Assembly (NCBI GenBank): GCA_029907715.1
Contig: JARYLI010000013.1
Span: forward strand, 1 to 45,555
DNA from: Methanothrix sp.
GTDB lineage: Archaea > Halobacteriota > Methanosarcinia > Methanotrichales > Methanotrichaceae
Reading direction: 5' to 3'
Length of the DNA stretch: 45,555 nucleotides
Below are positions 34,126 through 43,422 of this stretch, piece by piece. The notes under the pieces are model-generated. The model was given only the letters and a program-made list of their open reading frames with translations. It did not search any database and was not told the DNA's origin. A program made the position numbers and the translations under genes. Within the stretch, counting starts at the first letter, position 1. Each line of letters starts with the position of its first letter.

Positions 34126-35343
34126 ATGATGAAAATGAATGTGAATGCTGACCTCCATATACACTCAAAGTACTCAGCTGCCACATCTGAGATGATGGAT
34201 CTGGACACCATCGCAGCTGAGGCGCGCAGAAAGGGTATACACGTCGTTGGCACTGGCGATGCCCTCCACCCGGAATGGCTTGAAAATCTCAGGAGGCTTC
34301 CGGAGAGGGATGGGATTCTCTGGCATAACAGCATGACAGGATTCGTCGTGACGGCTGAGGTCGAAGATTCAGAGGGTGTCCACCATCTGATTCTCATCCC
34401 CGATCTCTCAAAGGCTGAGGAGCTGAGGGAGATCTTCCGGAAGAGCTCGAGCAACATAGACACGGACGGCAGGCCAAGGGTTCTCCTGAACGGAGCCGAG
34501 ATCGCGGATGTGTGCCTCGAGGCGGATTGCATCATCGGGCCGAGCCACGCGTTCACACCATGGACAGGGATATTCGCGCATCACAGGTCCCTAAAAGAAT
34601 GTTACAGGGATAGAGTTGAGGATATCTCATTCATAGAGCTCGGCCTCAGCGCAGACTCCGACTACGCAGATCGCATCAGCGAGCTGAGGGACAGGACGTT
34701 TTTGTCGAATTCAGATGGCCACTCTCCCTGGTCGAACAAGCTCGGAAGGGAGTTCAACCAGTTTGATCTCAGGGAGATCAGCTTTAAGGAGATCAGGCTT
34801 GCGATAGAGCGCAGATCCGGACGCAGACCTCTTCTCAACGTCGGCTTCTACCCTGAGGAGGGGAAGTACAACAGAACCGCATGCACCAGATGCTACAGGC
34901 AGTACACCATTCAGGAGATGGACGAGCTGCAGGGACGGTGCGGATGCGGCGGATTGATCAAGCTCGGTGTCAGGGACAGGGTCGAGATTCTGGCAGATCT
35001 GCCGCATCCAGTGCATCCGGATCACAGGCCTCCGTACATCCACATAATCCCGCTCGCTGAGATTATCGCGATGGCTCTCGGCCACAAGAGTGTGTTCACG
35101 GCAGGCGTGAGAAAGATATGGAGCGATCTGGTCTCTGAGAGGACTGAGATAGATGTGCTCCTGCACACGGATATCTCTGAGCTGAACACAGACGAAAGGG
35201 TCGCAAGGGCGATAGGGGCGTTCAGATCAGGAGATGTGGTGGTGACCCCGGGAGGGGGCGGAAGGTACGGAAGGATCTCCCTCCCTCCGCCGGGTACCCG
35301 ATCCAGAAGGGCACCATCCCAGAGATCGCTTCTGGACTTCTAG
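34126..35343 (+). CDS. Endonuclease Q (PHP-domain, TIGR00375)
   Basis: The 405-residue protein opens with the PHP motif NADLHIHSKYS (His11, His13), followed by VGTGDALHPEW, IGPSHAFTPW and FLSNSDGHSPW, the other PHP metal-binding blocks. A zinc-binding segment (CTRCYRQYT, then GRCGCGG) and GVRDRVEILAD follow. This is the family described in archaea as endonuclease Q, which nicks DNA 5' of deaminated bases (uracil, hypoxanthine) and abasic sites. There are several adjacent start codons; the ATGs at 34126, 34129 and 34135 are all possible, and a leaderless mRNA is likely. Its stop TAG shares the palindrome CTAG with the stop of the giant gene on the other strand. Confidence 0.88.
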   Translation: MMKMNVNADLHIHSKYSAATSEMMDLDTIAAEARRKGIHVVGTGDALHPEWLENLRRLPERDGILWHNSMTGFVVTAEVEDSEGVHHLILIPDLSKAEELREIFRKSSSNIDTDGRPRVLLNGAEIADVCLEADCIIGPSHAFTPWTGIFAHHRSLKECYRDRVEDISFIELGLSADSDYADRISELRDRTFLSNSDGHSPWSNKLGREFNQFDLREISFKEIRLAIERRSGRRPLLNVGFYPEEGKYNRTACTRCYRQYTIQEMDELQGRCGCGGLIKLGVRDRVEILADLPHPVHPDHRPPYIHIIPLAEIIAMALGHKSVFTAGVRKIWSDLVSERTEIDVLLHTDISELNTDERVARAIGAFRSGDVVVTPGGGGRYGRISLPPPGTRSRRAPSQRSLLDF

Positions 35344-38300
35344 TTGCTGCAGCATCGCACAGGCGCAGTTCTGTTCATCGCATACACCCAGTGCCCATCG
35401 AATCCGCCTGCAGCCCTGACGAAGATCTCCCTGCTGAGGGCATCTCTCAGATCCAGCCGCAGGGTTATCGCGAGAGACTCCCCGGCTTCAAGCACATACA
35501 GCCTCCATCTGATCAGATCGTTCCTGATATCCGGCTCGGGATACGCGCCCAGAACCCTCGATCCATTCGGGATCGCAGCTGTGATGTACACAGGGGACAG
35601 ATCCCTGATCCCGTCGTTATGTATCTTCACAGTGAGACGGATGATCTCAGATCTCTCCATGTACATATCCGTGGAGATGCTGATGTGCGGCGTTCCATAT
35701 CTGTACGAGTCAGGCAGACTGATGCTTCTCCGCACAGTGTAGTTTCCAATGTAGATATCGCTCAGATGCGAATCCATGAAATGTGTATCTGTGAATGCCA
35801 TCCCGGAGAAGTTCACGCTCGTCTCGAGTCCCCTTGCTCTGAGCACAGTATCCTTCTCAATCCTGGATCCCGAGTACTCCTCACGTATGCTCTGCACACC
35901 TCTGATCCAGGCGCCTGAACGCCATCTCGAGCTGTTGCCATCCGCTCTGACGATCTCTTTGATTGATCCGCAGCTCATCATTCCCTCTGAGAGGTATCTG
36001 CCTGAGCCGGAAGTGTGGAACTGCAGCGCTCCGTAGCTCCGGCCTGATACGAGCGTTCCGTTTCCGAGGTGAGAATGAACGTAGCTCCCGTATTCCCCGT
36101 GCTCCTCGAACCTCACCGATACGTTCGAGCTCCCAGAGTTATGATCATATGCTCTGAGCACTCCTGTGGTGTTCGAGATCTTCTCCGCCAGAATGCCGCC
36201 TGATCCGGTGAGATCTCTCTCAATGGAGACCACAGTGCCGTTGGAATCTGCAGCTGCGTCGATGCTGCTGATCTCCCGCTCCGCCCTGGCGAACGCCCTC
36301 ACGCCTCCATGAGTGGCCCTGTTCGAGATCTCAAAGAGGTCGCTCCACGGAGAATCGAATGCAACGGATCTCCTGTAGACCTCGCCTTCGTACCTGCCGC
36401 CCTCCGCTGCCTGAGATCTCGATATCCTGATGGATCGATTTTCTGTGCTCATAGACATTCCCTCCTGCGAGCGGAGGGATCCACTGCCGTATCCCCTCAT
36501 GTGAAGCTCAGCTCCATTCTCAGCCTCTATCCGCACTGTGACGCAGTCGCCTGCGGAGATGTTCCCGGAGAAAGCCTGGACACAGTTGCGCAGCGCTGTG
36601 CCCTCGAAGCCAGACGTGCACTCCCTGTATGTCCGGATGAAACCCTGCCCCTCAACTCTACCGGCCATGTCGAAGTACATCTCGCTCCTCGGAAGAATCC
36701 CGCTGATTCTTATCACAGCGCACTCCCCCGCGCGTAGATGGTTTATATGCCAGAGGCCATCAGGTCCGGGTGCAGGATCCGCGTTCTGGATCACAAATCT
36801 TGGATCCGGGATCTCCTTCACAGTGATGTCCCTGAGATCTGCATCAGACGGGTTGCAAACCCTGATCTCATACTCCACAGTCTCGCCGCGCATGCACTCT
36901 GTGCATGATGGCCGCTTTGTGACCGAGATCTCTTTTCTTGGAAGATGAACATATGTGTGCACATCTGCAGATACCGGCGGCGACTCTGAGCTCTCCAGGA
37001 TGAATGTTGCTTTCGTCACCCCATCTCCCTCCACAAGAGCTGTGATGCGTATTACCCGCTCTTCGCCAGGCATGAGCCCGGAGCTCTCCGACCATACGAG
37101 ATCTTCACCGGAGGCGATCGGCATGGGGATGGCGCTGATGATGTGAACGCTGGAAGGGAACAAAGCTCTGAGAGTTACATTCGTCGCCTTCGCGGCTCCC
37201 CTATTTCTGTAGCTGACCGTGTAGCTCACAGCCTCACCACTCCTGACGCGTTCGGGAGATCCTGTCGCACTCAGGGAGATCTCTGGAGCGATCAGGACGG
37301 TTCGCGCGGATACATTCTCATCATGCCCCTCGAACGAGATTGTGAATAAGGTTTCCACAGCGGTTCCGTTTGCAGCCCTTCCAGCTCTGGTGACGATTCT
37401 TATGGTGCCCTCATCTCCGGGATGAATCACATCCGGCAGTGCACACCCTGACCAGATCCCCCCGTCCGGGGCGCACGGCATCGGGCTCGACGATATGAAC
37501 ACAAGAAGCGGATCGTATCTCGCCTTGAGAACAGCACCCCTGATGTCCCTCTCACCGATGTTCCTCCAGCGAACTGTGTAGTTCACGAAACCGCATGCAT
37601 TCTCCGGAGCATCCACGCTCAGGTACGATGACCCGACGATGAACTCTGACGATGCAGACGCGGTGTAGTTACGCCCTCCGCTCTCAGCGCTTGACCATGT
37701 GAGTGCCGACTCTGAGATGGATCGGCCGTCTGAGAGTGCCACGATATCGTACTCCAGCGATGCGCTCTCGCCTGGCCCGAGCCTGCCTATCCGCCATAAA
37801 AGGGAGCCATCACCCATCTCAAGATCTCCTCTTTCAGGGGAGATTCTCACGCTCTCCGGCATCATCCTGACTCCTTGCGGAATGATCTCCCTCAGAACCA
37901 CATTCCAGGCGTCGCATTTGCTCTCCGGTGAGTGATCGATCCTCACCGAGCACCTCAACATGCTGCCCCTCTCCAGGCTCCGCCGAGCCGGCGTCTTCGT
38001 CACCGTCAGCTCTGGCTTGGAGATCTCCACCGGCCCTGTTGCCACAGAGATGGATCTTCTGGCATCATTCGAGAGCCAGCTCAGCTCCAGGACCGCCCCG
38101 GGCGCAAGATCATCGATGATCGCATGCACGGAGAGATCAACATGCATGGCCTGCACATCCCCGAGGTACCAGCAGATCCGATCACTGCGGACGATCTCCT
38201 CCAGCGGATTGAAACTCATCCTGATATCACTGTGCTTCAATCCCCGAAGGCTCAGATTCATCCATGCATCTCTGAGATTAGGCAGATCACCGTAAAAGCG

Positions 38301-40202
38301 AATCATGAGATCCTCCCCAAAGCTCCTCCTCACGGGCCCATCTGGCTCGCATCTCATGCTCAAATTCTCAACAGCGACATAGGCCTCTGCGGTTTTGTTG
38401 TAGCAGTCGAGATCGTTCCAGAGCCCGGACCTCTCGTTCGGGTCATCGCCCTCCCTGCTCGACCAGTAAAGCCTCGCAGCACCTCCCACACTGCCTGTGG
38501 TCTCCGCCAGAATTGTGTATGTGACGGTAACGGATTCCCCCCTCTCGAGCCTCTGAATGGACCACACCAGATCTCTGCCCATCTGCTCGAATCCCATCGG
38601 CCGGCTCGTGTTGATCCCGAGAATCCTTGCACCCTCCGGGATGGTATCCACGAGGATGAGATCATAGGCATCGGATCTGCTGTTACCATCATGATAGATT
38701 GAGAGCGTGAACCTCACCTCATCACCCACGATTGCATATGACGAGGCATGCTTCTCCAGGGAGAGCGATGGCTCCACGACCTCTATGCTTCCTGCCTTGC
38801 TGTCTGTTCTCTGCCTCGATGAGCCGTCAGGGTTCTTCCACGTGATCCTGGCTGCTCCTGGTGTCAGTATGACACCGTTTCTGTTCTCCCTGCGGTTCGC
38901 GACGATCACTGTGTACCAGATGTCCATATCAACATCGTCTGCGTTGTTCAGATCGCCGAAGGAGAGAACAAGCGTGTTGCTGTCAGGAGATGGTGGCTGG
39001 ATGTCATTTGGAACGAAACCGCTGGTCTTCAGGCTCGATGGATCGCAGGTTGTGCCAGATGGCAGGGTATCCGTGACGACAACCTCCCTGAGAACGGCCC
39101 TGGGGAGGTTCAGGTGGATCTTGTACGTCACGGAATCTCCGATGGCACAGCTCCTGTTCGTATCGGGCGTCTTGGATATGCTAACGTCTCCTGATACCGT
39201 GAGCTTCGCAGATGCGGTTTCATCATAATTATTGAGAGGCGTTCCGCCACCCCACCTCTCATTGGGGTCTTCTCCAGGCAGGCTCGTCCACGAGACAGAG
39301 GCTCCGGTGCTCAGGCTCTCCCCGGATACGACAGTGTTTCCCACCCTTAGAACAAGTCTCAGATTTTCAGACGTCTTGCTGGGGATTCTGTAGCAGGTCC
39401 ATTCCACGCTTCCTCCGTTAACATCATGCTCAAGATCCGCGCTCAGCACCTCGAGCCCATCAGCAATCGTCACTATCAGATGGACATCATACGCATCACA
39501 GCCTCTGTTGCTCAGCATCACCACCTGCTCCACGATATCCCCTGCCTGAACCTTCGTTTTGTTCGAGCTGATGGTGATCTTTATGTCTGGCTCTCTGATG
39601 GTGACCGGCGTGGTGGTGTTTGTGGAAAAGAGCGCCCCTCTCGAGTCCTTCCAGGTGGCCTCAACTCTGTTCAGAAGCACAGTGCCATCCTGGTTGGTCA
39701 TGATGTTTCGGACAACAGCATGGACCCTAAATACAATCTCTTTCTTCCCTCCGTCTCCAAGATTCCACAGCAGGGTTCCACTGTCCGGACGCGTTGGCGC
39801 GGGAATGTCACCATCCCATTTGAGGTAGTTGAGACCTGCAGGGAGAAGATCCTTGATCTGCAGCTCGTGGACATCATCGGGCAGCTCAAGCCTCACAGTG
39901 AAGATGACCACATCGCCTATCGTTCTGTTCGAATCCGGCTCCACACTGACCGTCAGCTCAGTGCTGATTCCGAGAGGTTCGTATAAATCCGGAGCTATAC
40001 TGTCAACTGTATAAACTGATGAGGTATTCCCGATCGAAGATCCTGGAGATGCCTGCAGCGAAATACAGATACAGGCTGCTGCGATGATGATAGTAATTAT
40101 ATGAATAGTCTTAAACCATGCACAGAGGTACAGGCATAAATTATTAAAAATTAATTTTTTAAATAATGTTTTATTTCCATGTCTGGTTCTGTACACATAC
40201 AT
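35340..40202 (-). CDS. Giant DUF11 repeat surface protein
   Basis: The 1620-residue protein has an N-terminal hydrophobic segment (about 33-50), then at least six DUF11/isopeptide-type beta domains spread over about residues 75-1200. Each begins like SISKTPDTNRSCAIGDSVTY, SLEKHASSYAIVGDEVRF or EISVTKRPSCTECMRGETVEY. About 1200-1530 is a different region rich in Ser, Gly, Arg and Tyr with little repeat structure, and a last DUF11-like domain follows (about 1540-1610). There is no C-terminal membrane anchor or sorting motif visible. It is likely an extracellular stalk or sheath component. The ATG at 40202 has the SD GGAGGTGAGGA and a TATA near 40272, giving a leader of about 45 bases. Confidence 0.87.
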   Translation of the reverse strand: MYVYRTRHGNKTLFKKLIFNNLCLYLCAWFKTIHIITIIIAAACICISLQASPGSSIGNTSSVYTVDSIAPDLYEPLGISTELTVSVEPDSNRTIGDVVIFTVRLELPDDVHELQIKDLLPAGLNYLKWDGDIPAPTRPDSGTLLWNLGDGGKKEIVFRVHAVVRNIMTNQDGTVLLNRVEATWKDSRGALFSTNTTTPVTIREPDIKITISSNKTKVQAGDIVEQVVMLSNRGCDAYDVHLIVTIADGLEVLSADLEHDVNGGSVEWTCYRIPSKTSENLRLVLRVGNTVVSGESLSTGASVSWTSLPGEDPNERWGGGTPLNNYDETASAKLTVSGDVSISKTPDTNRSCAIGDSVTYKIHLNLPRAVLREVVVTDTLPSGTTCDPSSLKTSGFVPNDIQPPSPDSNTLVLSFGDLNNADDVDMDIWYTVIVANRRENRNGVILTPGAARITWKNPDGSSRQRTDSKAGSIEVVEPSLSLEKHASSYAIVGDEVRFTLSIYHDGNSRSDAYDLILVDTIPEGARILGINTSRPMGFEQMGRDLVWSIQRLERGESVTVTYTILAETTGSVGGAARLYWSSREGDDPNERSGLWNDLDCYNKTAEAYVAVENLSMRCEPDGPVRRSFGEDLMIRFYGDLPNLRDAWMNLSLRGLKHSDIRMSFNPLEEIVRSDRICWYLGDVQAMHVDLSVHAIIDDLAPGAVLELSWLSNDARRSISVATGPVEISKPELTVTKTPARRSLERGSMLRCSVRIDHSPESKCDAWNVVLREIIPQGVRMMPESVRISPERGDLEMGDGSLLWRIGRLGPGESASLEYDIVALSDGRSISESALTWSSAESGGRNYTASASSEFIVGSSYLSVDAPENACGFVNYTVRWRNIGERDIRGAVLKARYDPLLVFISSSPMPCAPDGGIWSGCALPDVIHPGDEGTIRIVTRAGRAANGTAVETLFTISFEGHDENVSARTVLIAPEISLSATGSPERVRSGEAVSYTVSYRNRGAAKATNVTLRALFPSSVHIISAIPMPIASGEDLVWSESSGLMPGEERVIRITALVEGDGVTKATFILESSESPPVSADVHTYVHLPRKEISVTKRPSCTECMRGETVEYEIRVCNPSDADLRDITVKEIPDPRFVIQNADPAPGPDGLWHINHLRAGECAVIRISGILPRSEMYFDMAGRVEGQGFIRTYRECTSGFEGTALRNCVQAFSGNISAGDCVTVRIEAENGAELHMRGYGSGSLRSQEGMSMSTENRSIRISRSQAAEGGRYEGEVYRRSVAFDSPWSDLFEISNRATHGGVRAFARAEREISSIDAAADSNGTVVSIERDLTGSGGILAEKISNTTGVLRAYDHNSGSSNVSVRFEEHGEYGSYVHSHLGNGTLVSGRSYGALQFHTSGSGRYLSEGMMSCGSIKEIVRADGNSSRWRSGAWIRGVQSIREEYSGSRIEKDTVLRARGLETSVNFSGMAFTDTHFMDSHLSDIYIGNYTVRRSISLPDSYRYGTPHISISTDMYMERSEIIRLTVKIHNDGIRDLSPVYITAAIPNGSRVLGAYPEPDIRNDLIRWRLYVLEAGESLAITLRLDLRDALSREIFVRAAGGFDGHWVYAMNRTAPVRCCSN

Positions 40203-40267
40203 GCAGTCTCCTCACCTCCGGATTTGCATCATCCGCCGCGATCCCGGCAGATTTTCGGTTTTCAGAT

Positions 40268-40276
40268 AATTATATC
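40268..40276 (-). promoter_or_regulatory. TATA box for the DUF11 gene
   Basis: The minus strand reads GATATAATT about 66-74 bases before the start. Transcription would begin near 40245, leaving about 43 bases of leader with a strong SD. Confidence 0.5.
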
Positions 40277-40855
40277 ACACATACATTATGAAATTAGACT
40301 CCTGTCTGAAGAAAACTGGCGTCGACCAGCATTTAACACTTTCCAAACACTGTAAACATTAACTGATAATTTTTATAATGTTATCTGACAAATGATGCCC
40401 GATCCACAGAAGATTGCCGTGGTTGTTTTACATTTGGAGACCAAACCTCAAGGGAGCCCTGTGTCCGGGGCATCGTGCAGGGATGTTCACCAGATATCGA
40501 TCTCCAGCCTGGTCCGCGTGAAAACCATGCGAACCGCGGAAGGCAAAATGTTCGCGAGGTCATTTTGAGCTTGGCCCATCCAGCTGATTCAAAGGATGGC
40601 GGATATGTATGGGTCGTCACATCAATGAGTTCAGGCACATGCGAGGTTGTGGGATACATCATTCTGGGAGACGCTGATCACTGGCAGTCTGTTCTGCTAT
40701 TAGACCCCTCATATCATTAGATGAATCAAGCCCGGAACCTCAGATGAGGAGACAAATCAAGATATGGAGCTTGCGAAATGCATGTTGAATTCGCTGAGGG
40801 GGCATGCATGAGTCCATCGAAAGGCTGATATCCCTAGTCATATTCGAGGATATCG
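40277..40855. other. Intergenic region with a possible broken small gene
   Basis: A TATA-like TTTTTATAATG at 40370-40380 precedes an ATG at 40392 opening a 59-codon frame (MMPDPQKIAVVVLH...). A second frame, 40475-40720, carries on with GGYVWVVTSMSSGTCEVVGY. The two overlap in different frames, so a single frameshifted gene is possible. I recognise no domain and do not call it as a gene. The rest holds no frame with an SD. Confidence 0.3.
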
Positions 40856-41809
40856 ATGCTGAAAATAGGGTACGCATCTCTGAAGAGCCCGGTGGCCATG
40901 ATATGCCACGGAAACGCATGCCCGCCGGATGTGGGGCTTGCAGTCCTTGAGGGTGTGGAGGAGAGAGACGATATCGATGCTCTCGTCAGAGATGCAGGTG
41001 TGCCGGCTGTGCTGTCTTTCAGATCAGCATCACCCGACAGGCTCCTGGAGGTCTCAAGAACAGCGTCCAGGATGCATGCGATCCTGGAGATCGATCTCTC
41101 TGATGAGGATTCCATAGATCTCATAAGAGCATGCGGCATGATCAGGCTGATCAAATCCGCTGGGGCTGCAACCTCGCTCCGCGTTTCGCCGGATGCTGTG
41201 AGCCCGAAATCGAATCCTGGAGCGATTAAGAGCCTGAAGTCTGCAGGTCTCGATCTGATTCATCTCGATCTCAGAGGCTGTGATGGATCTGCGACCTCGG
41301 TTCTGAGGAGCGTATCAGATGCCAGAGGACCGGGGATAATGGCTCTCTCCGAGGTGAGATCATTCGAAGAGGCGAAGCGCCTTCTCTCCATGGGCGCGGA
41401 TGTGATCTCGCTCAGGGAAACTGCAGAAGAGGATTTTGCGAGATGGCTCTCCACCGCACTCAGGAAGTTTGAGGATATCACAGGATGGTACAACGCCCCG
41501 AAGCACATATGCGCCGGCGGCGACCTTCGGGGACTTGCATTCTGCTGCCCACCGGTCAAGCCATGCCCTGTCCACGGCGCCCTTAAAAGGCTTGGAATAA
41601 CGCCAGATGAGTTCGTGAGAAGGAAGCTCGAGCTTGCAAGAGGGACTCCCCTCGAAAAGGGCGAAGGAACGTGCTTTGGGAGCCTGATATGGTGCTGCAA
41701 GATAACAAAACCATGCTACATGAGGGATGCGGCTCTGAGAAGGGCGGGTCTGACGCCGAAGGAGTACATGATTCTGAAGAGAAGAGTCGCTGAGGGACTG
41801 ATGCGTTGA
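40856..41809 (+). CDS. Methanogenesis marker 9-type protein
   Basis: The 317-residue protein has an N-terminal TIM-barrel-like half (MLKIGYASLKSPVAMICHGNA, then GLDLIHLDLRGCDG, then GIMALSEVRSFEEAKRLLSMGADVISL). A cysteine-rich C-terminal domain follows (CAGGDLRGLAFCCPPVKPCPVH and GTCFGSLIWCCKITKPC). The CCPPxKPC and CCKxTKPC pairs mark the family listed as methanogenesis marker 9. Markers of this kind are nearly universal in methanogens, but the reaction is not known; the cysteines may bind a metal cluster. The ATG at 40856 has the SD CGAGGATATC. It heads a run of three genes on the same strand. Confidence 0.85.
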   Translation: MLKIGYASLKSPVAMICHGNACPPDVGLAVLEGVEERDDIDALVRDAGVPAVLSFRSASPDRLLEVSRTASRMHAILEIDLSDEDSIDLIRACGMIRLIKSAGAATSLRVSPDAVSPKSNPGAIKSLKSAGLDLIHLDLRGCDGSATSVLRSVSDARGPGIMALSEVRSFEEAKRLLSMGADVISLRETAEEDFARWLSTALRKFEDITGWYNAPKHICAGGDLRGLAFCCPPVKPCPVHGALKRLGITPDEFVRRKLELARGTPLEKGEGTCFGSLIWCCKITKPCYMRDAALRRAGLTPKEYMILKRRVAEGLMR

Positions 41810-41852
41810 ATGCCCAGCGGGCTGCAATACCTGCTGTTAAATCCCGCTGGAG

Positions 41853-42713
41853 ATGATGCCTGATATGAAGGATCCTGACAGGATCGCCCAGATGGCCCAG
41901 ATGGCCATGCTGCTGGAGCTCTCCTCGAGCCCCAAGCCAGGAAACGTGGACAGGTGTCACGATTATGAGGACGTGAGCTTCAGCCACTTTGTAGCGAGCG
42001 CTGTTCTCTCATATCCATCATTCAGGAGGGCAGCATCTGGAGCATCGGATATCGGCAGACTCATTCTGGACACGGTCTCCGAATGGCGTGAGTGGGGGCT
42101 GAGGGGCAACACACACTTCGGGGAGATATCCCTTCTCATACCGCTCGCATCTGCAGCATCCAGGCCTGGGCCGCTCAGATCCGAGATCATCAGAGTTGTG
42201 GATTCAACCAGTGTGGAGGACTCAATCTGTTTTTACAGAGCGTTCGAGCTTGCAGGTGCCAGGGCGGCTGATGTGAAGGAGATGAGCCTGAAAGATCCAG
42301 GGGCAGCTGACGAAATCGCAGCGAGGGGCATGCGGCTGATAGATCTGATGCGCATATCCCAGGGGCACGATCTTATTGCGAGGGAATGGGCCACTGGATT
42401 TTCGAGGAGCTTCGAGCTCGCAGATGTTCTGTGTGAGGTGGTTCCAAGTCACGGGCTGAACAGAGGTGTTGTTCTAACCTACATCACCGCGCTCTCAGAA
42501 GAGCCGGACACCCTTGTGGCGTCCAAATTTGGAATCGATGTTGCTCTTGAGGTCTCCAGGATGGCAGGCGCGGCTCTCAGATCCCCGGATGTCATCTCGA
42601 GCGCCATGGAGATGGACAGGGAGCTGATCTCGAGGGACATCAACCCAGGCTCCACAGCTGACCTGATAGCATCATCTTTATTTATCGCGCTGATGAGGGG
42701 ACTGAGGTTCTGA
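41853..42713 (+). CDS. CitG-like triphosphoribosyl-dephospho-CoA synthase family
   Basis: The 286-residue protein has LELSSSPKPGNVDRCHD near the N-terminus, GLRGNTHFGEISLLIPLA in the middle and NPGSTADLIASSLFIALMRG at the end, the three conserved blocks of the CitG/MdcB family. CitG makes the prosthetic-group precursor of citrate lyase from ATP and dephospho-CoA. Methanogens have no citrate lyase, so this homologue probably acts on another nucleotide-like substrate. The ATG at 41853 or the next one at 41856 is the start, behind CTGGAG. It lies 43 bases after the marker 9 gene. Confidence 0.82.
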   Translation: MMPDMKDPDRIAQMAQMAMLLELSSSPKPGNVDRCHDYEDVSFSHFVASAVLSYPSFRRAASGASDIGRLILDTVSEWREWGLRGNTHFGEISLLIPLASAASRPGPLRSEIIRVVDSTSVEDSICFYRAFELAGARAADVKEMSLKDPGAADEIAARGMRLIDLMRISQGHDLIAREWATGFSRSFELADVLCEVVPSHGLNRGVVLTYITALSEEPDTLVASKFGIDVALEVSRMAGAALRSPDVISSAMEMDRELISRDINPGSTADLIASSLFIALMRGLRF

Positions 42714-42726
42714 GGAGATATAACAG

Positions 42727-43308
42727 ATGGATGCAGATGATATTCTTGATGAGCTTGGCATACTTCCAGGCATAAATGAGGTCATAGTCACAACAGAGCG
42801 TGATGGTGTGCCGAATGCAGCCCCAATCGGGATAATAAGAGGAGAGAGCGTGATGGTCCGTCTCTTTCTCGGGACGCACACATACGAGAACGTCCTCGCC
42901 ACCGGCCAGCTTGTGGCAAACGTCACTCACGATCCGATGATATTCGTCGAGGCTGCGATGTCAGACCTCGGAGAGGAGTGCTTCTGCAGGAGGGACGGTG
43001 TTCTAACTTTAAAGGATGCCGAGTCATGGGCGCTTTTCCGGTGCAGCCCGTACAGGACAGATATAATAATGCCGGAGCTCGAGTTTGTCAGGGGAGAGGT
43101 CATCAAAAAGGAGTTCCGCGCCATCAACCGCGGCGTATCATGCGTGATCGAGGCTGCGATCGCCGCCACGAGGTACAACGCGCTCCGCGTCGAGTCCTAC
43201 CTCGAGGAGATAAGAAAGCTCAAGAGAATCGTGCAGAGATGTGGTGGGCCGAGGGAGATCGCGGCCATGAAGCGGCTCGAGGAGCATCTTTCTGCCTCGT
43301 ATCCATGA
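42727..43308 (+). CDS. DUF447 family, split-barrel flavoprotein-like
   Basis: The 193-residue protein is of DUF447/COG2457 type. It has an FMN-binding split-barrel-like half (about 15-135; INEVIVTTERDGVPNAAPIGIIRG, then YENVLATGQLVANVTHDPMIFVEAA) and a C-terminal helical extension (about 145-190). Members are found mainly in methanogens, and no activity is settled; flavin-dependent reduction is likely. It follows the CitG-like gene by 13 bases with the SD AGGAGATA, so the two are cotranscribed. I suggest, without proof, a shared pathway for a coenzyme of methanogenesis. Confidence 0.85.
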   Translation: MDADDILDELGILPGINEVIVTTERDGVPNAAPIGIIRGESVMVRLFLGTHTYENVLATGQLVANVTHDPMIFVEAAMSDLGEECFCRRDGVLTLKDAESWALFRCSPYRTDIIMPELEFVRGEVIKKEFRAINRGVSCVIEAAIAATRYNALRVESYLEEIRKLKRIVQRCGGPREIAAMKRLEEHLSASYP

Positions 43309-43366
43309 TCTGAGCATCTCCAGAAGTGCAGGAGATTTGAGAAAGCTCATCCAGTTGATTCAGAAG

Positions 43367-43413
43367 AACGCTCATGACACAGGGTCACCCATGTGGATGA
43401 AATGGTCTGGGGC
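43367..43413 (+). repeat. Copy of the ~55-bp intergenic repeat
   Basis: This closely resembles the second unit of the tandem pair at 11193-11245 (GCTCATGA..., then GTGGATGA, then AATGGTCTG). It sits in the 387-base gap between the DUF447 gene and the thermosome 3' end. Confidence 0.5.
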
Positions 43414-43422
43414 CTAATTTAT

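Noticed and set aside
40381-40662. 93-residue minus frame in the marker 9 upstream gap
   Set aside because: No SD and no motif; composition looks like chance.
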